The notes under the pieces are model-generated. The model had not been told where the DNA came from. It worked only from the letters and a program-made list of their open reading frames with translations, and made no database searches. A stretch of 64,000 nt of DNA. Origin: Porpolomopsis calyptriformis. Taxonomy: Eukaryota; Basidiomycota; Agaricomycetes; Agaricales; Hygrophoraceae. Below, piece after piece: positions 33,002-44,903 of the stretch. The DNA lies in contig OX621174.1 in NCBI GenBank assembly GCA_951640195.1, forward strand, positions 1,550,001-1,614,000, in the 5' to 3' direction. The stretch's first letter is position 1. Every line of letters begins with the position of its first letter. Both the position numbers and the translations under genes were made by a program.

Positions 33002-34231
33002 CTAGACGCCATACACTTTTTTAGCATTCTCCCTAGTTAAAGAAATGACACGTTCTGCATCCCATCCCTCTCCTGCTACTCCCGCAACGAAATCCGCTGT
33101 CCATGGGATCATGGCCGAGTGACATAATGGGAGTCTACCTTTCATCGATGCGAGAGAAGAGTAAATATTAGCAGGAACCATGTATGGTGCATCAGTTTCG
33201 AGAAGAATCCTGGGTGGCTCTAGCCCGGAGGACATCTCACGGATGATTGTGGACGTATTCATGTTGGAGGAATATGTTATGACACCTGGAGAGATGATAA
33301 ATCGGGGACTAAAGGGAACGGAGGTGAATATACCCGTGATGCCAATATAAAGGTTTGGAAAATGATCCAACAATCTTTGGGCGAAATCCGGTGAATCAGT
33401 GAAGCAATGAACATGAATCTGATACATTACACAAGTAAGATGGTGGAGATGATCACGAATGGAAGCGACTGACTTTGTGCTCCCTAGGAACTTCCGACCT
33501 AAGGATTCGCTCAGTATCTTCCTCTGCCTCCCGAGTGTGTATTGTCAATGGTTTTCCAAGCTTGACAGCTTGCTTCAACTGCCGAATGAACACCGCTTGC
33601 TGGATTTCCCGGGGCGAGTTATCGTAATGATAATCGAGTCCCATCTCACCCCAACCGACACACCGCGGATGTACCATCGCTTCCAAACTGTATTTGGCTT
33701 CTGAGTTCGTCAGGAAGACTGCAAAACAACGGGAAACGAACATGTCTGCCTCCACTGCGTCCGTGTACAGTCTCGCTTCGTGTCTTCAAAAAACATTGAG
33801 AAGTTGCCTGCGCACGATATCCTATCAACTCACGGATGAACGCCTTTGCGTGGCGGAATGAGTGAATCCCGCAGAATGGTATGGGCAGAAAGCTCACCCA
33901 TAATAAACCAATATTCTACTCCACCCCACTTGTTCTCCCTGTCTTCCTCCGTTAACGACGAATCCGCAAACTCCCTCCACGATTTTGATACCGGCGCCTC
34001 ACACCACACGTCAACGACGGCTTCGACATTGCGGCCTTTGCACATCGCGCGAAAGAATTCGAATGCAGTTTCATATTTACCCTCTTTATATCTGTTCTGA
34101 TACGCGGCGAATGTTGATGCGATGTGAGTATGGGTATCGATAATACCTGAAGTGATGGTGGTTGCAGGATGTGGTGGCAGTAAAAGATGCTCCTCGCTTG
34201 GGACAAGGTTCGTTCTTTTGTTTTTTCCCAT
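33002..34231 (-). CDS. TatD-family metal-dependent hydrolase/DNase
   Basis: Six exons (34231-33898, 33843-33834, 33783-33742, 33687-33474, 33418-33334, 33285-33002) give 322 aa in frame. Metal ligands are visible: DTHTH near the N terminus, GEMGLDYHY (Glu), TIHTREAEEDT (His), HVHCFTDS (His) and LETDAPYM (Asp). This is the full TatD amidohydrolase set. Exon 2 is only 10 nt and encodes most of the conserved GVHP. The start at 34231 (MGKNKRTN) is preferred over an upstream in-frame ATG at 34321 because family members start at this spacing before DTHTH. TatD enzymes are 3'-5' exonucleases or DNases involved in DNA repair or apoptosis. Convergent with the CBM19-like gene. Confidence 0.92.
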
Positions 34232-34714
34232 CTTTCGAAATGCTGGCGAACCAAATAGTCTGGAGTTTTTCAAAGCTAAGCGTGATTGGTAGCCAAATGT
34301 CATGCACACAGCGGTCATCATAAAGGCTCCGAACTTCTCACTCGATCAACTCACCACCGACAGCCAAGTCATTTCTCGCACAGACGCGCTTTACTGGGAA
34401 GGCAGCTTGATGCATATCGATCTTAGGAAGCTCTCAATCCTGACTGAACAGGGACGGGCTATCATGAATGGCGGCCACACGTTCTCGGCCGTGATGAAGC
34501 TACCAGCTACACACGCCATACACTGGACTTTGGGTCCCCGGACCAGTTGAACAAAGAGACGAGCAAGTGTTTTCTTTATTCTGATGCAACGTGGATGCTT
34601 GACCTCGCTCGATAAAGAATTTATTCTCTGTGGTTTTCCTTACCACTTGACATTTTCTCCCTCTCAACGGTTCACTTGGAACATTTTCACCAAGACATAT
34701 TGCTTCGCAATTCA

Positions 34715-36096
34715 ATGATCTCCTTTTGTTCAGCCTCACAAGTCATGAAGTCTCCAATTGCCTCTTCACTTCGTCTTTCTTCTACTGGACCCCCTCCCTC
34801 CCCGCGATTGCCACCTAATATCGGTTGCCTCCCAACCCCAGGCGCTGCGGACATCGTCCCGAAGCCTGGTGGTTTCACAAAGAAATCTCACGCACGAAAA
34901 CAACCTCCAGGTCATATCCCCCGCCCTCGCAATGCTTTCATCCTTTTTCGCTGCGACTTTGTCCAGGAAAAAAAAGTACCTCAAGCTGTCGAGAACGACC
35001 ACCGAAATATATCAAGGATCGTGGGAAGGATTTGGCGCGAGATGACTGATGAGGAGAAAGCCCCGTGGATTGAGCTCGCCCAGAAAGAAAAGCAGAGGCA
35101 CGCCAAAATGTATCCTGGGTATCAGTATCACCCCAGTAGCGGGCAAAGATCTGCGCGTACTGGGAAACGGAAGCGAGAGTTGACAGGAAAAATTTGGGAA
35201 GGGAGTTGTGCGAGTGAAGCCCCCTCGCACAAGGTGGACAGTCTATTTCCTCCTCGCCGTCGTTCGTCGTCGTGTCCCCCCCCAGGCTCAATGCCGGTCG
35301 TTCGCAATATTGGACAAACCAACGGCCAATATCCTCACATCCTGACCACACAAGACGATCTGCCGCGAAACCGCCAACCCAGTATTACGACCATGTATCA
35401 TTCAGTCCCGATCCAGACGCAGACTCCTTCGCCTGGCTTGCAACTCTGTGACGAAATAGTGTGGCCTTTCAGTCATGGCTCACGGGGACCTAGGTTAGTG
35501 TCCAGTTCACACGGACCGATAGCATCGGCCACTTCGGGGCCACAAGCATGGAGCTTGTTGCCCTACCCATGCAAAGGGCAATTCCCCGTTGAAGAACGAC
35601 TCGAGATTGAGAAGGAACTCGGTCCTGTCTCTCTGCCATCATTTGCTGCCCCCGACCTCACCGTTTCGGTAAGGATGCTTTCTCTGGTTGTCAAACCCAA
35701 TCACATATGTTTCGCAAGGAATTGAACTGGAATGATATCTCTGGAACCTTCCAACCTCCAATGGCATCTGTATGGCAACCGCCTACGTTCATTGACCCCT
35801 TCTCAGACTACTCAGTCTTCTCGTCACAATCATTCGTAGAACCTGTCCTGCCTCCTATGAGCGGCCAAATTCCTCCTTCCCCGCACCAACACATTTTATC
35901 CTCCGTTCCTTCAGATGCTCTCCTTTCGAACGGTTTTGAAAACGTCCCAGAAATCAGAACGGACATAAACCAGTCTTCTCAAGACACGTTTTGTGATTCA
36001 TTCTCCAACTCTCATATTGATCTTGGATTGTTGTTTCCCAGACTTTCCTTGGATGACTCTCCATCAGCCGAGCACGATCAATGCATGCCCATGTGA
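34715..36096 (+). CDS. HMG-box (MATA_HMG-type) transcription factor
   Basis: Two exons (34715-35668, 35719-36096) encode 443 aa. The HMG box is at about residues 68-140: HIPRPRNAFILFR, then ISRIVGRIWREM and EKAPWIELAQKEKQRH, with the RPxNAF start typical of the MATA_HMG/SOX-like class. It is followed by a basic stretch (GKRKREL) that may be a nuclear localisation signal, then long Ser/Pro-rich tails. Homologues in mushrooms include regulators of sexual development such as Coprinopsis pcc1, but orthology cannot be settled from this sequence. The upstream in-frame TTG at 34676 is not a normal start. It is divergent from the TatD gene, with about 480 bp between starts. Confidence 0.88.
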
Positions 36097-36678
36097 GAGT
36101 CCAGACTCCATTACCTTACCGTTCCTATATACTTGCCCGGTGTGTCTACGATGTATCTATGCCATGCATTGCAACCAACTAGACTTTCCGTAAGACAAAT
36201 TTTACGCCATGACTGGGTTTCGTGATGACGGGGACGACATCGATGTTCACGGCGTTGATGTTTACCATAAGAGTGATGAGGGCGTGGGCGATCTGTGGTT
36301 GAGAATTCAGTGCCGATTCGGGTGTGTTTTCTGAACAGAGGTCAAGATATGAAGTTGGAATGGAACGTACTTTGAGCTGAAGGGGGAGCTCAAGCAGCTG
36401 GTCCTCTGCGTGGATTTGACATGAAGGGGAGAGCGTTGAAGGAATTTTTTACCCTCGACGTGTGCCGCTTTAGAAATCATGAGATCATCAGGAACACCTT
36501 GTTATACGCCTTTGAATCCAGTTCAGAGTCGTCGTCCACGCAGGAACTCAAAGCTGGCTTGGAGAAGGCCTAGCGAAAGATTCTTATCGAAAGCTGTCGA
36601 ATAGGTTTTGAATACGGTCAGATCACCGTTACGGATTACAAGAACGACTCGGCACATCTACTCCCTGACTGACCGACC
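36097..36678. other. Intergenic, nothing convincing
   Basis: 582 bp. The longest plausible reading is a 40-codon ORF from about 36209 (MTGFRDDGDDIDVHG), with no support. It contains the promoter of the next gene. Confidence 0.4.
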
Positions 36679-36894
36679 ATGTCTACCCCTGCCAGTACAT
36701 CCCGTTCATCCCGCCTTTCGAAACGAATTTCTCGCTTCTTCATCATGTCTGCGCCTGCCAGTACCAGTTCGCCATCATGTTCATACCGCCTTTCGAGACG
36801 AATTTCTCGCTTCTTCATCATGTCTGCCCCTGCCAGTACCAGTTCACCATCCTGTTCATCCCGCCTTTCGAAACGAATTTCTCGCGTCTTCACA
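36679..36894 (+). repeat. In-frame tandem triplication
   Basis: Units at 36679-36744, 36745-36819 and 36820-36894, closely similar. Each supplies an in-frame ATG. Confidence 0.9.
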
Positions 36895-38110
36895 ACTGCA
36901 AGCACTAATCAACCGAACAAACCTCAACCTCTCCCCACACCCAGCCCTCCTCAATTGTTATATCTTCGAGTCAATCGGAAGTTCCTGCTTCTACTCCCTG
37001 CAACAACGGAAGATCAGCCCAACCCCCAGCCATCGCTACCTCTTCCAGGCACAACTGGGAACCTGAATGTCATCATTGCCAATCTTCTTGACCTACGTCC
37101 GTTCGCAGGTGATACTGTAGACTGGCTCATCAAAGTAGCGAGGCTTATATTTGAGCCACTCGGCACCAGCTCCCTCTATACCTTCACTACGGAATCGCTT
37201 GAATGGTGGTTGGACAGGGAGATGGAACCATCCCAATGGAGGAAGGTGATCCATGGGGAGCAGTTGAGGGCCACCATATACGAGTTTTGTCCAGAAAATG
37301 ACGCTTTTATCACACTCACCAAGATGAGTCTTCGCGACGCAAGGTCCGTGACGACTAAAGCATCGGCACCTCAAGCTACCCCATTCCGAGATGCACTACT
37401 TCGACGTCACCAGAAATGTATCATTTCACAACATCCACTCCGGGAGGTGTTGATCGCAGCTCACTTAATTCCAAGGCGCCTTGGTGATTCTGGGGTCCAA
37501 TCTGCCTTCCAACGCTTCACCGGGTCCTCTACTATAGTCGACAGATATGACCCTCTCATTGGGATCCTTCTTTCTATACTGTTGGATGTATGGGTGGATG
37601 GTTACGAGTTGGGATTTTGGAACTATGGACCTGTAAGTCTTCTTACCTTCCACACTCTATCGTGTCAAGATCTTGCTACCCAGTCAACAGGACCAATATG
37701 CCATCCACAGTTTTATTGACACGCCTGTGAATCTTTTTGGATCGCCACTAAGCCCGAACGATCCCATGTTACACGGTCACCAGATCACCCTCTCCACGCA
37801 CGACCCCTTATTGTCCCTCCCACCAGCTGGCGTGTTTAACTGGCACTACATCCAGTGTGTCCTCAAAAAATTCTCCACCCCTGCCTATCAGGCATTCGAC
37901 AACATACACTATCACTCCTTGCCATTCCGTGCAAAAGAAGATGACGGCGACGAGAGTGACGTTGACTTTGACGATGAGAGAAACATTGCAAATCCTCCTT
38001 ATCCTTCCTACCTTTGGGAACTTTCTGAAGCGAGGGCGCGTCAATACTTGGAGGAAGCAGAGCGCAATCGCGCCATCATGTCGTGGAACTCGGGTGTCTC
38101 TGTCAGCTGA
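36679..38110 (+). CDS. HNH_2-type nuclease-domain protein with triplicated N terminus
   Basis: Two exons (36679-37632, 37691-38110) encode 457 aa. Residues 1-72 are three tandem units (66, 75 and 75 bp), each starting with ATG and reading like MSAPASTSSPSCSSRLSKR, rich in Ser and Arg with no acidic residue. The centre holds CIISQHPLREVLIAAHLIPRRLG, shown here only as its motif C...AAHLIP, followed by a PLIGILL segment. This is the His of an HNH_2 domain, with the canonical Asn replaced or shifted in (D)PLIGILL. The C terminus is acidic. Related HNH_2 proteins are multicopy in mushrooms, and their biochemical role is unknown. With degenerate metal ligands it may be catalytically dead. Confidence 0.7.
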
Positions 38111-39434
38111 AGTCTGCAACTTCTTCCATTGGAGACATTGGTTCCGTAAATTCTGTGTTCTACATTACCATTGTTCTGATATTCTTTGCATGCATAAACG
38201 ACACCCAAATGAAGATGTCATATGGCGTCGGTAATCAGTTGACTATTCTTCAACGTTCATCAGTAATCGTGTCAGTTCTTGCAACCGCCATAACAGAGAA
38301 CGAAACAATGACAGTATGTGGAGCCCTCCTGCACCCGTTCGACTTTGACGCCCTCGGAAGCCTTCGGAGGTCCAGGTTCGTCATCGTAGAATTCGTCGGC
38401 CTCGACACCCACACGCACATACGACAAGTGGTGGAGGAGTCAAGTAGTTCCTGCATGGTGGTGAGGGGGGGGGGGGGGGGAATCGGGCAGCCAGAAGTGG
38501 GCGCGCTCATTCGAATCGCTGTGCAAAGGTACTTACAACGCGGACGGCTGGGGGAAGGTAGGGTGTTGGGATGTACAAGTCGTCAAAGAATCCAAGAATT
38601 ACTGGATTTACCCAATCAGAAAAATTTAATGAAGCCAGGGGGAAGGACGAGAGCTACACACGTGGGACACTCTCCTCATCTGACGACTTGACTTTGGTGA
38701 GTGTCACTTATGAAGCAAATACCACCATCCTGAAAATATAACTAAAAAGATGGGTGTAACTTAGCTATTCCCTTCGATCAAATATGCGAAAACCACACCT
38801 TTGTACCACAAGCATCCATCACCGTACCGAACCTTTCCCTCTCCCATCGCAGAGAGCTCAAAGATGCAGACGCAAAGCCGATTAGCGTATTTTTTTTGGT
38901 GAGCTCGGCTTGCTCTACGGGGATGCCAAAGTTGGCATTGTGTCATTCGACGCGATATTGATCGAAAAGATAAGGAAGCATTATATAATCAACTTAGAAG
39001 TTATCTTATCTCAGCTGACTGGGATTTGCACAACGACCTCAGCTACCCCACCATCGCCTCCTTCAAGACCTGTTAGCATGTCGATGTTTCCCTAACCCCT
39101 TTCATGAAGAGGTGACACTCGTGGATCCTAAGGAGATCAGTTTATCCGGATGCATATCCCTCGAATTCGAATGGTTTGGCTTATGGAACTCGAGCGTAAA
39201 AATGAATAGTGATAACCAGCCGAATCTCTGTTTGATGTGCTCGAGAGCAGGTGTCTGATGACAAGGAGAAGGCGCCAACACGCTGATACCCGAATATTAG
39301 TCACCTCCGATTGTGTTCGGCTAGTTCAGGTCACATCCTAGGTTCGTTCATTCGGTAAAATAGAGGCATGTTCTCAGTAAAAAGCAGAGACTATATGTAA
39401 AGCAGAGCACTTGCAAAGAAATCCCAGCGAGGAC
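38111..39434. other. Intergenic with a 16 bp G run
   Basis: About 1.3 kb between the HNH_2 gene and the end of eIF1A. Short ORFs on both strands (e.g. 38083-38691 plus, 38250-38510 minus) overlap each other and have no recognisable domain or splice pattern. A run of 16 G lies at 38465-38480. Confidence 0.4.
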
Positions 39435-40090
39435 CTAAATGTCGTCAATGTCCACTTCCCCTTCATCTCCAAACTCGAAAGTGCACTCTCCATCTTCTTC
39501 GCCGAAGGTATCTGTCTCATTGATCTTCGCGTTCTCTGGAAGTTCACCATAAGCCTTCACTATGATGGGAATCAGACATATTGACCACAAAGATACTCAA
39601 ATAGATACATACGATTCCGCGCCTCGTCAGCAGTGTACTTGACAATGACGTCCGCTTTATCGTCCTCAAAGTCTCTAAGTGACAAGAGGACGATGTCGCC
39701 TTGATTGATCCAAACCTTTGCATACGTCATGCAGATGAGAATGGCATTCTCAGAGTATGTGCGATCTTGCCTTACCTTCTTTCGCATCTTTCCTCGAATG
39801 TGTGCCAAGCGCTTTTGGCCATCGAAGCACTGAGCCTCTAGCCGACCGTTTCCGAGCATCTTTGTTACTTGCGCATACTCCTGTCCGTCTTCTCTGAACA
39901 CAAGCTCTCGCTTATCATCGTCGTTCTCATTCTTTCCACGTCTCCGATTTTTTCCTCCCTATGAAAGTGAGTGTGTGCGGAGGAAGTAGTGAAACGAGAA
40001 GTGTATCATACCTTTCCTTTATTCTGTAGGGATGGTCAGTTGAGTTAGTTAGATGGCACTGCAAGACAACGACTTGGGCACCTTGGGCAT
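39435..40090 (-). CDS. eIF1A: Eukaryotic translation initiation factor 1A
   Basis: Five coding exons (40090-40082, 40023-40012, 39958-39776, 39715-39613, 39559-39435) give 143 aa. The sequence is highly conserved: [19 protein letters not shown] at the N terminus, an OB fold with [18 protein letters not shown] and [19 protein letters not shown] (motifs only), and the acidic C-terminal tail ending in DIDDI. eIF1A binds the 40S A site with eIF1 and promotes scanning and start-codon selection. Coding exon 1 is 9 nt (Met-Pro-Lys) and exon 2 is 12 nt (Asn-Lys-Gly-Lys). Divergent from the Lunapark gene, with 103 bp between start codons. Confidence 0.97.
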
Positions 40091-40193
40091 TCTAGCGAAA
40101 AACTTGAATCAGAATGACAGTGTCACACTCGGTCACGTTACATGTCTCAAGGTTTTGTTGTAGCTTTATCACGTCACCGTACAGATCCTTACC

Positions 40194-41535
40194 ATGTCGT
40201 TTCTTACTGGATGGTTCAAAAAGGTGGGTTGTCCTCCTTCGCAACCCATGTCCTGTCATCTCAATGTTGTTTTTTTAGCACAACGATGAGGACTACGAAA
40301 AAATCCTTTCCACCCTTGCTCTGGACATCGACAAACGCAAAACCAAACTCTCAGAACTCCGTCTCCGAGAGCGTCGCTCAACCTTAGTGACAACTTTTTA
40401 TACGCTTGCTCTGTGGGGAGCATATGTCAGCCTATGGTATGTGAACTTCATCCCCAACGTTAGCGGCGTCGAAAAGGTAGTCGCGGGCGTGCCAGTGATC
40501 ATAGGACCTATCATGTGAGTTTCAAATCGGTGTTCTTCCAATCGGATCCTTTCTTACTTGCATTAAAAAAGAATATTGTTTATTCGTCGGATCGTGCAAA
40601 TATGGTACAAAAGTAAAGGGGATGCAGAAGGTACCCACTGTAACGTCGTGGCATGTCTTCTGACCCCCACAAACTCACAGAAAAGATACTACTAACGTTA
40701 TTGAAGCAACAACGAAATATAGTCGAGGAAGTGAAGAAAAAAACCAACTACTACTCTACAAGGAACTTGATCGAGCGATATGACGATCCATCTGCCTCCC
40801 CCCTTCGTGGCCGAGTCGGCCCCTCACAGCCACAACCACTTCCGTTAACGACTCCTCAGCGTCCCTCACCGAATTCAAATTCGATTCTTCAAACACCATC
40901 AGTCCCTGGTGGGTTGCGTGTTTACAGTTCGCGTAAGTTGATGTTCGGTCGCCCTGTTTACGTTTTGCAAAAGTCTGATTGACATACAGCACCGGCATCC
41001 GTTCCACCACAGCCATTACCAATCCCTCGCAAGCAATGGTACGACAAGCTTGTTGACGCTTTGTTGGGTGATGATGACCAACCAGGGGATGGTGCCACTC
41101 GTTTTGCCCTCATTTGCGAAAAATGTTTTACGCACAATGGACTGGTGAAGGAAAATTTATGGGAGGACGCTCGTGAGTATCGTCATTCCATCTTGTGCTT
41201 CTCTCTATCTTAACACTCCCGATTATATCGCAGAATATGTTTGTCCAAAATGCGGTCACTTCAACCCATCTCTGAAAGCACGGAAGCAAGGCGTTTCATC
41301 ACCACTCCCGTCGTCGCTCTTTTCTCTCCCGCTTACTTCTTTGCCGCCGTCGAGCATCCGACATCCTCGGTCGTTATCAAGTCCTCCATCACCAGCTCTA
41401 GAACCGTCTGTCAGACGTTCTCGCATTGCAACGGAGCGTGATTCTCCTGAGGTAGACGAGGCCTCCGCAGAAAAAAATGCACAGGAGCTTGATGTTACAG
41501 AAGGAATTAGCCTTGCCCATATGGATGTAGACTGA
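40194..41535 (+). CDS. LNP1: Lunapark family ER-junction protein
   Basis: Six exons (40194-40223, 40279-40514, 40572-40630, 40681-40908, 40990-41172, 41234-41535) give 345 aa. A short N terminus (MSFLTGWFKK) is followed by a coiled coil (LDIDKRKTKLSELRLRERR) and two hydrophobic segments, TLALWGAYVSLWYVNFI and a second around VVAGVPVIIGPIILFI, which place it as an ER hairpin protein. A Cys4 zinc ribbon (ICEKC...YVCPKCGHFN) follows, then a Ser/Pro-rich tail. Lunapark stabilises three-way junctions of the tubular ER. A broken second copy lies 3.2 kb downstream. Confidence 0.93.
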
Positions 41536-41787
41536 TACGGTCACCAGTTAGGATGAGCGTTGTCCAGCATAGGTCGGCAAGCTTCGATTGCAGATCAAGC
41601 GGGACTAGACGTGCTTGCGCATCAGGAGATGTTGTTGCAGGTCATTGAAATAACGAATTGTATGCAAGGTGATTCTGTTCCATGAACCAGCGAACATGCG
41701 CCACCACAACAATTTGTGGTGATCGTCTCGTCGGACGACAACCCATCAGCGTACTCGAATGGCAGCAAGTGCTATAAACACATGACC
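40277..41787 (+). repeat. Duplicated segment, copy A (Lunapark gene body and 3' flank)
   Basis: Highly similar in direct orientation to 43497-44775. Copy A contains the intact exons 2-6 plus about 250 bp of 3' flank. Confidence 0.85.
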
Positions 41788-42198
41788 TCTTCAACAGGGT
41801 ATATGACGATCTCCGACAAAAATGATGCCTACTAGAAATTAGGTCAAATCGATGATTTCTCCTGGGTTGATCTTAAGGCTTGTCTCTCCTGCTTTGCCTC
41901 ACTTGCCTCGATCTTGTTAATTTAAAACCCTATCCAACAACTGACCATTTTCCGATCAGCCAGTTTCTCTACATTATACTCACACCGTCGACGCTTAATC
42001 TCTAGCATGACGAGATTGAGGACTGAAAAGAATGATAGTCACATGCGTAACAAGTACAGCTGAAAACCAAGTGAACGACAATATGTCCACTATTACCCCA
42101 GGTCATGTCACCAAAAGAACAATGATCTTCGCGCCGAATGGCTGCTGACTTTCAGACTGGTAACGTGAGCAGAGGGAATTAGTGAACGTTGGCGCATG
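41788..42198. other. Intergenic between convergent genes
   Basis: 411 bp; nothing recognised apart from presumed 3' UTRs. Confidence 0.4.
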
Positions 42199-43484
42199 CT
42201 AAACATAGCTTTCTGCCGGTGAGTTGGAGAGTGCTGTGGCTAAGCTGAGCACAGACAACCGAAGGTCAAGGTCGGGGGCACCAAGCTGCTCAGGGAGGAC
42301 AGGGGAAGATCCTGGGTGGAATGTGTCAATAACAAGATCCAAATACTCGCCTACGCCAGTTGAATTGAGAACTTTTGCGATTGAGGCATGGATTTGTAAG
42401 AATTTGGGGTTAGGAAGTGCGATAGGCCTCTCAGATTTGTTCTCGAATTTTATCGTAGTACGGCGGCACGATTCGAAGAGGTGTAGGGGGTCGGTGAGCC
42501 ACCTAACCTGATAGACGTTGGGCTGATCCTGTATAGCATGCCAATGAGTTGGGATAAGATGGAAGTAACTAGATAACATGCTGTGGGTTCGAAGCACCAT
42601 TTATATTCATCAAACGCACAATGCATTCCAGCCTCTAGGAGTATTCCATTGCCAGGGGAATCGATAGTATCTCCGAGGGTCTGAATCACATCCTCAGAAA
42701 GATCTGCATAATTGCGCAGTATATCCCAGGTTACAGTCAAGGATGGGTGCTGTTCTAACTGTGAGATTGGTTAGAAAAGAGGGGAATCGTGCTCACTATT
42801 CCAGCAGCGGATTCATCTCTTTTTGCTAATGACCTCCTAATGATATGTGCCGCAATGAACACAACTTGGTTGGGTCGCAAGTCGATCACAGCACATTCAT
42901 TGCCTTGGCGCAACTTAAGCTGTTAAAATATGTTCAGGACAGGGTACAAAATCTGTCAAATGACCTACTTGTGTAACAAGACTTGCCTTTCCTCGCTCAG
43001 CGACACCGTTTATTTCTACCTGTGTAGAATCTAACATGGGAGTTGAGAAACTGGAAGATGGATGAAACGACTCCTTGTGGGCAGATTTGACTGGGGTGGC
43101 AGGTGAGAAAACGAGTTAAAAAAGATCTTAGAACATACACGGCCACAATAGAAATACGAGCCAGTCACTGGCAAGGTTGACCAATTCCTCCGGTTCCTGC
43201 TTACAGGATAGTATCGCACAGGCAACATAACGTCTCCCTGCTTCTGCAGGTGCATGTTTCAACATTGCTGTGAGGATCTTGAGTGAGTCGACGGAGGAGT
43301 TGGGAATGATGCGTTGCTCTTCTAGCCGAAGACTGAATGAGTGAAGGTGCACCAGGGCCTCATTTTCTCGCTCCTCGGTGGTGACTGTTTGGTCCTGGTA
43401 TTCTTCACTTAGCACAGTCAATGTGCTAGCATCCGAGAGGATTCGAGAGTGCATAGTGGCAGCCTCACTGTGACATGGCGACAT
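42199..43484 (-). CDS. HNH_2-domain protein (mushroom-expanded family)
   Basis: Five exons (43484-43139, 43090-42969, 42919-42797, 42758-42582, 42528-42199) sum to 366 codons. The N-terminal helical part (MHSRILSDASTLTVLSEEY...) precedes an HNH_2 domain: C in NECAVID, H in VFIAAHII, and N/H in SPGNGILLEAGMHCAFD, then a C-terminal region ending ...SYV. The full Cys/His/Asn/His set makes nuclease activity plausible. The function is unknown; homologues are numerous in Agaricomycetes. Intron 4 (42581-42529) starts with GC (GCATGT), a GC-AG intron. The start at 43484 is chosen because upstream sequence belongs to the duplicated Lunapark fragment. The gene lies exactly between the two duplicate copies. 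Confidence 0.82.
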
Positions 43485-43496
43485 GCCCCCGTCAAC

Positions 43497-44775
43497 CCAA
43501 CACAATGACGAGACTACACAAAAAAATCCTTTCTGCTCTTGCTCTGCACATTTGACAAACGCAAAACCAAACTCTCCGTCTCCAAGAGTGTCACTCAACC
43601 TTCTTTGTATACGCTTGCTCTGTGGGGAGCATATGTCAGCCTATGGTATATGAACTTCATCCCCAACGTTAGTGGCGTCGAAAAGGTAGTTGCGGGCGCG
43701 CCAGTGATCATATTATGTGAGTCTCAAATCGACGTTCAAAACTCATACTCTTTCTTACTTGCATTAAAAAAGAATATTATTCATTCGTCGGATCGTGCAA
43801 ATATGGTACGAAAGTAAAGGGGATGCAGGAGGTACGCACTGCAACGTCGTGGCATGTCTTCTAACCCCACAAACTCACAGAAAAGATACTACTAACGTTA
43901 TTGAAGCAACAACGAAATATAGTCGAGGAAGTGAAGAAAAAAACCAACTACTACTCTACAAGGAACTTGATCGAGCGATATGACGATCGATCTGCTTCCC
44001 CCCTTCGTGGCCGAGTCGGCCCTTACAGCCACAACCACTTCCGTTAACGACTCCCCAGCGTCTCTCATCGAATTCAAATTCGATTCTTCAAACACCATCA
44101 GTCCCTGATGGGTTGCGAGTTTATAGTTCGCGTAAGTTGATGTTCGGTCGCCCTGTTTACGTTTTGCAAAAGTCTGATTGACATACAGCACCGGCACCTG
44201 TCCCACCGCAGCCATTACCAATCCCTCGCAAGCAATGGTACGACAAGCTTGTTGACGCTTTGTTGGGTGATGATGACCAACCAGGGGACGGTGCCACTCG
44301 TTATGTCCTCATTTGCGAAAAATGTTTTAAGCACAAAAGACTGGTGAAGGGAGTGAGTATCGTTATTTATCTTGTGTTTCTCTCTATCTTGACACTCCTG
44401 ATTATATCGCAGAATATGTTTGTCCGAAATGCGGTCACTTCAACTCATCTCTGAGAGCACGGAAGCAAGGCGTTTCATCACTACTTCCTTCGTCGCTCTT
44501 TTCTCTCCCGCTTACTTCTTTGCCGCCGTCGAGCAACCGACATCCTCGGTCGGGATGAGCGTTGTCCAGCGTAGGTCGATTGCAGATCAAGCGGGACTAG
44601 ACTTGCTTGCGCACATATTACACCAGGAGATGTTATTGAAATAACAAATCGTATGCAAGGTGATTCTGTTCCATGAACCAGCGAACATGCGCCACCACCA
44701 CAACCTGTGATCGTCTCGTCGAACGACAACCCATCAGCGTACTCGAATGGCAGCAAGTGCTATAAATGCATGACC
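43497..44775 (+). pseudogene. Lunapark pseudogene, duplicated copy B
   Basis: It matches 40277-41787 in direct orientation. It lacks exon 1 and the promoter, has a frame change in the first coiled coil (near 43545-43600), small indels, a 14 bp loss removing part of the zinc-ribbon exon (near 44349), and a deletion of about 185 bp corresponding to about 41370-41553 that removes the C terminus. The zinc-ribbon cysteine codons can still be found (about 44310-44440). Not translatable as Lunapark. Confidence 0.88.
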
Positions 44776-44903
44776 CCGGGCGACACTCCTTATTGAATTT
44801 GGAGTGAATCCGATTCCCAACTACACGCAGTATGCTCACCACGCCTTCCAGACCTCACTGAAACTGATATTCCATGTTCTCTCCCAGCCTCGTCACTCGT
44901 TCC

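Noticed and set aside
38083..38691. Plus-strand 202-codon ORF after the HNH_2 gene
   Set aside because: Begins inside the HNH_2 last exon in another frame, contains the poly-G run as Gly repeats and has no family resemblance.
44420..44644. Copy B of Lunapark as a working truncated gene
   Set aside because: No start exon or promoter, frame changes in the first domain and loss of the 3' coding part.
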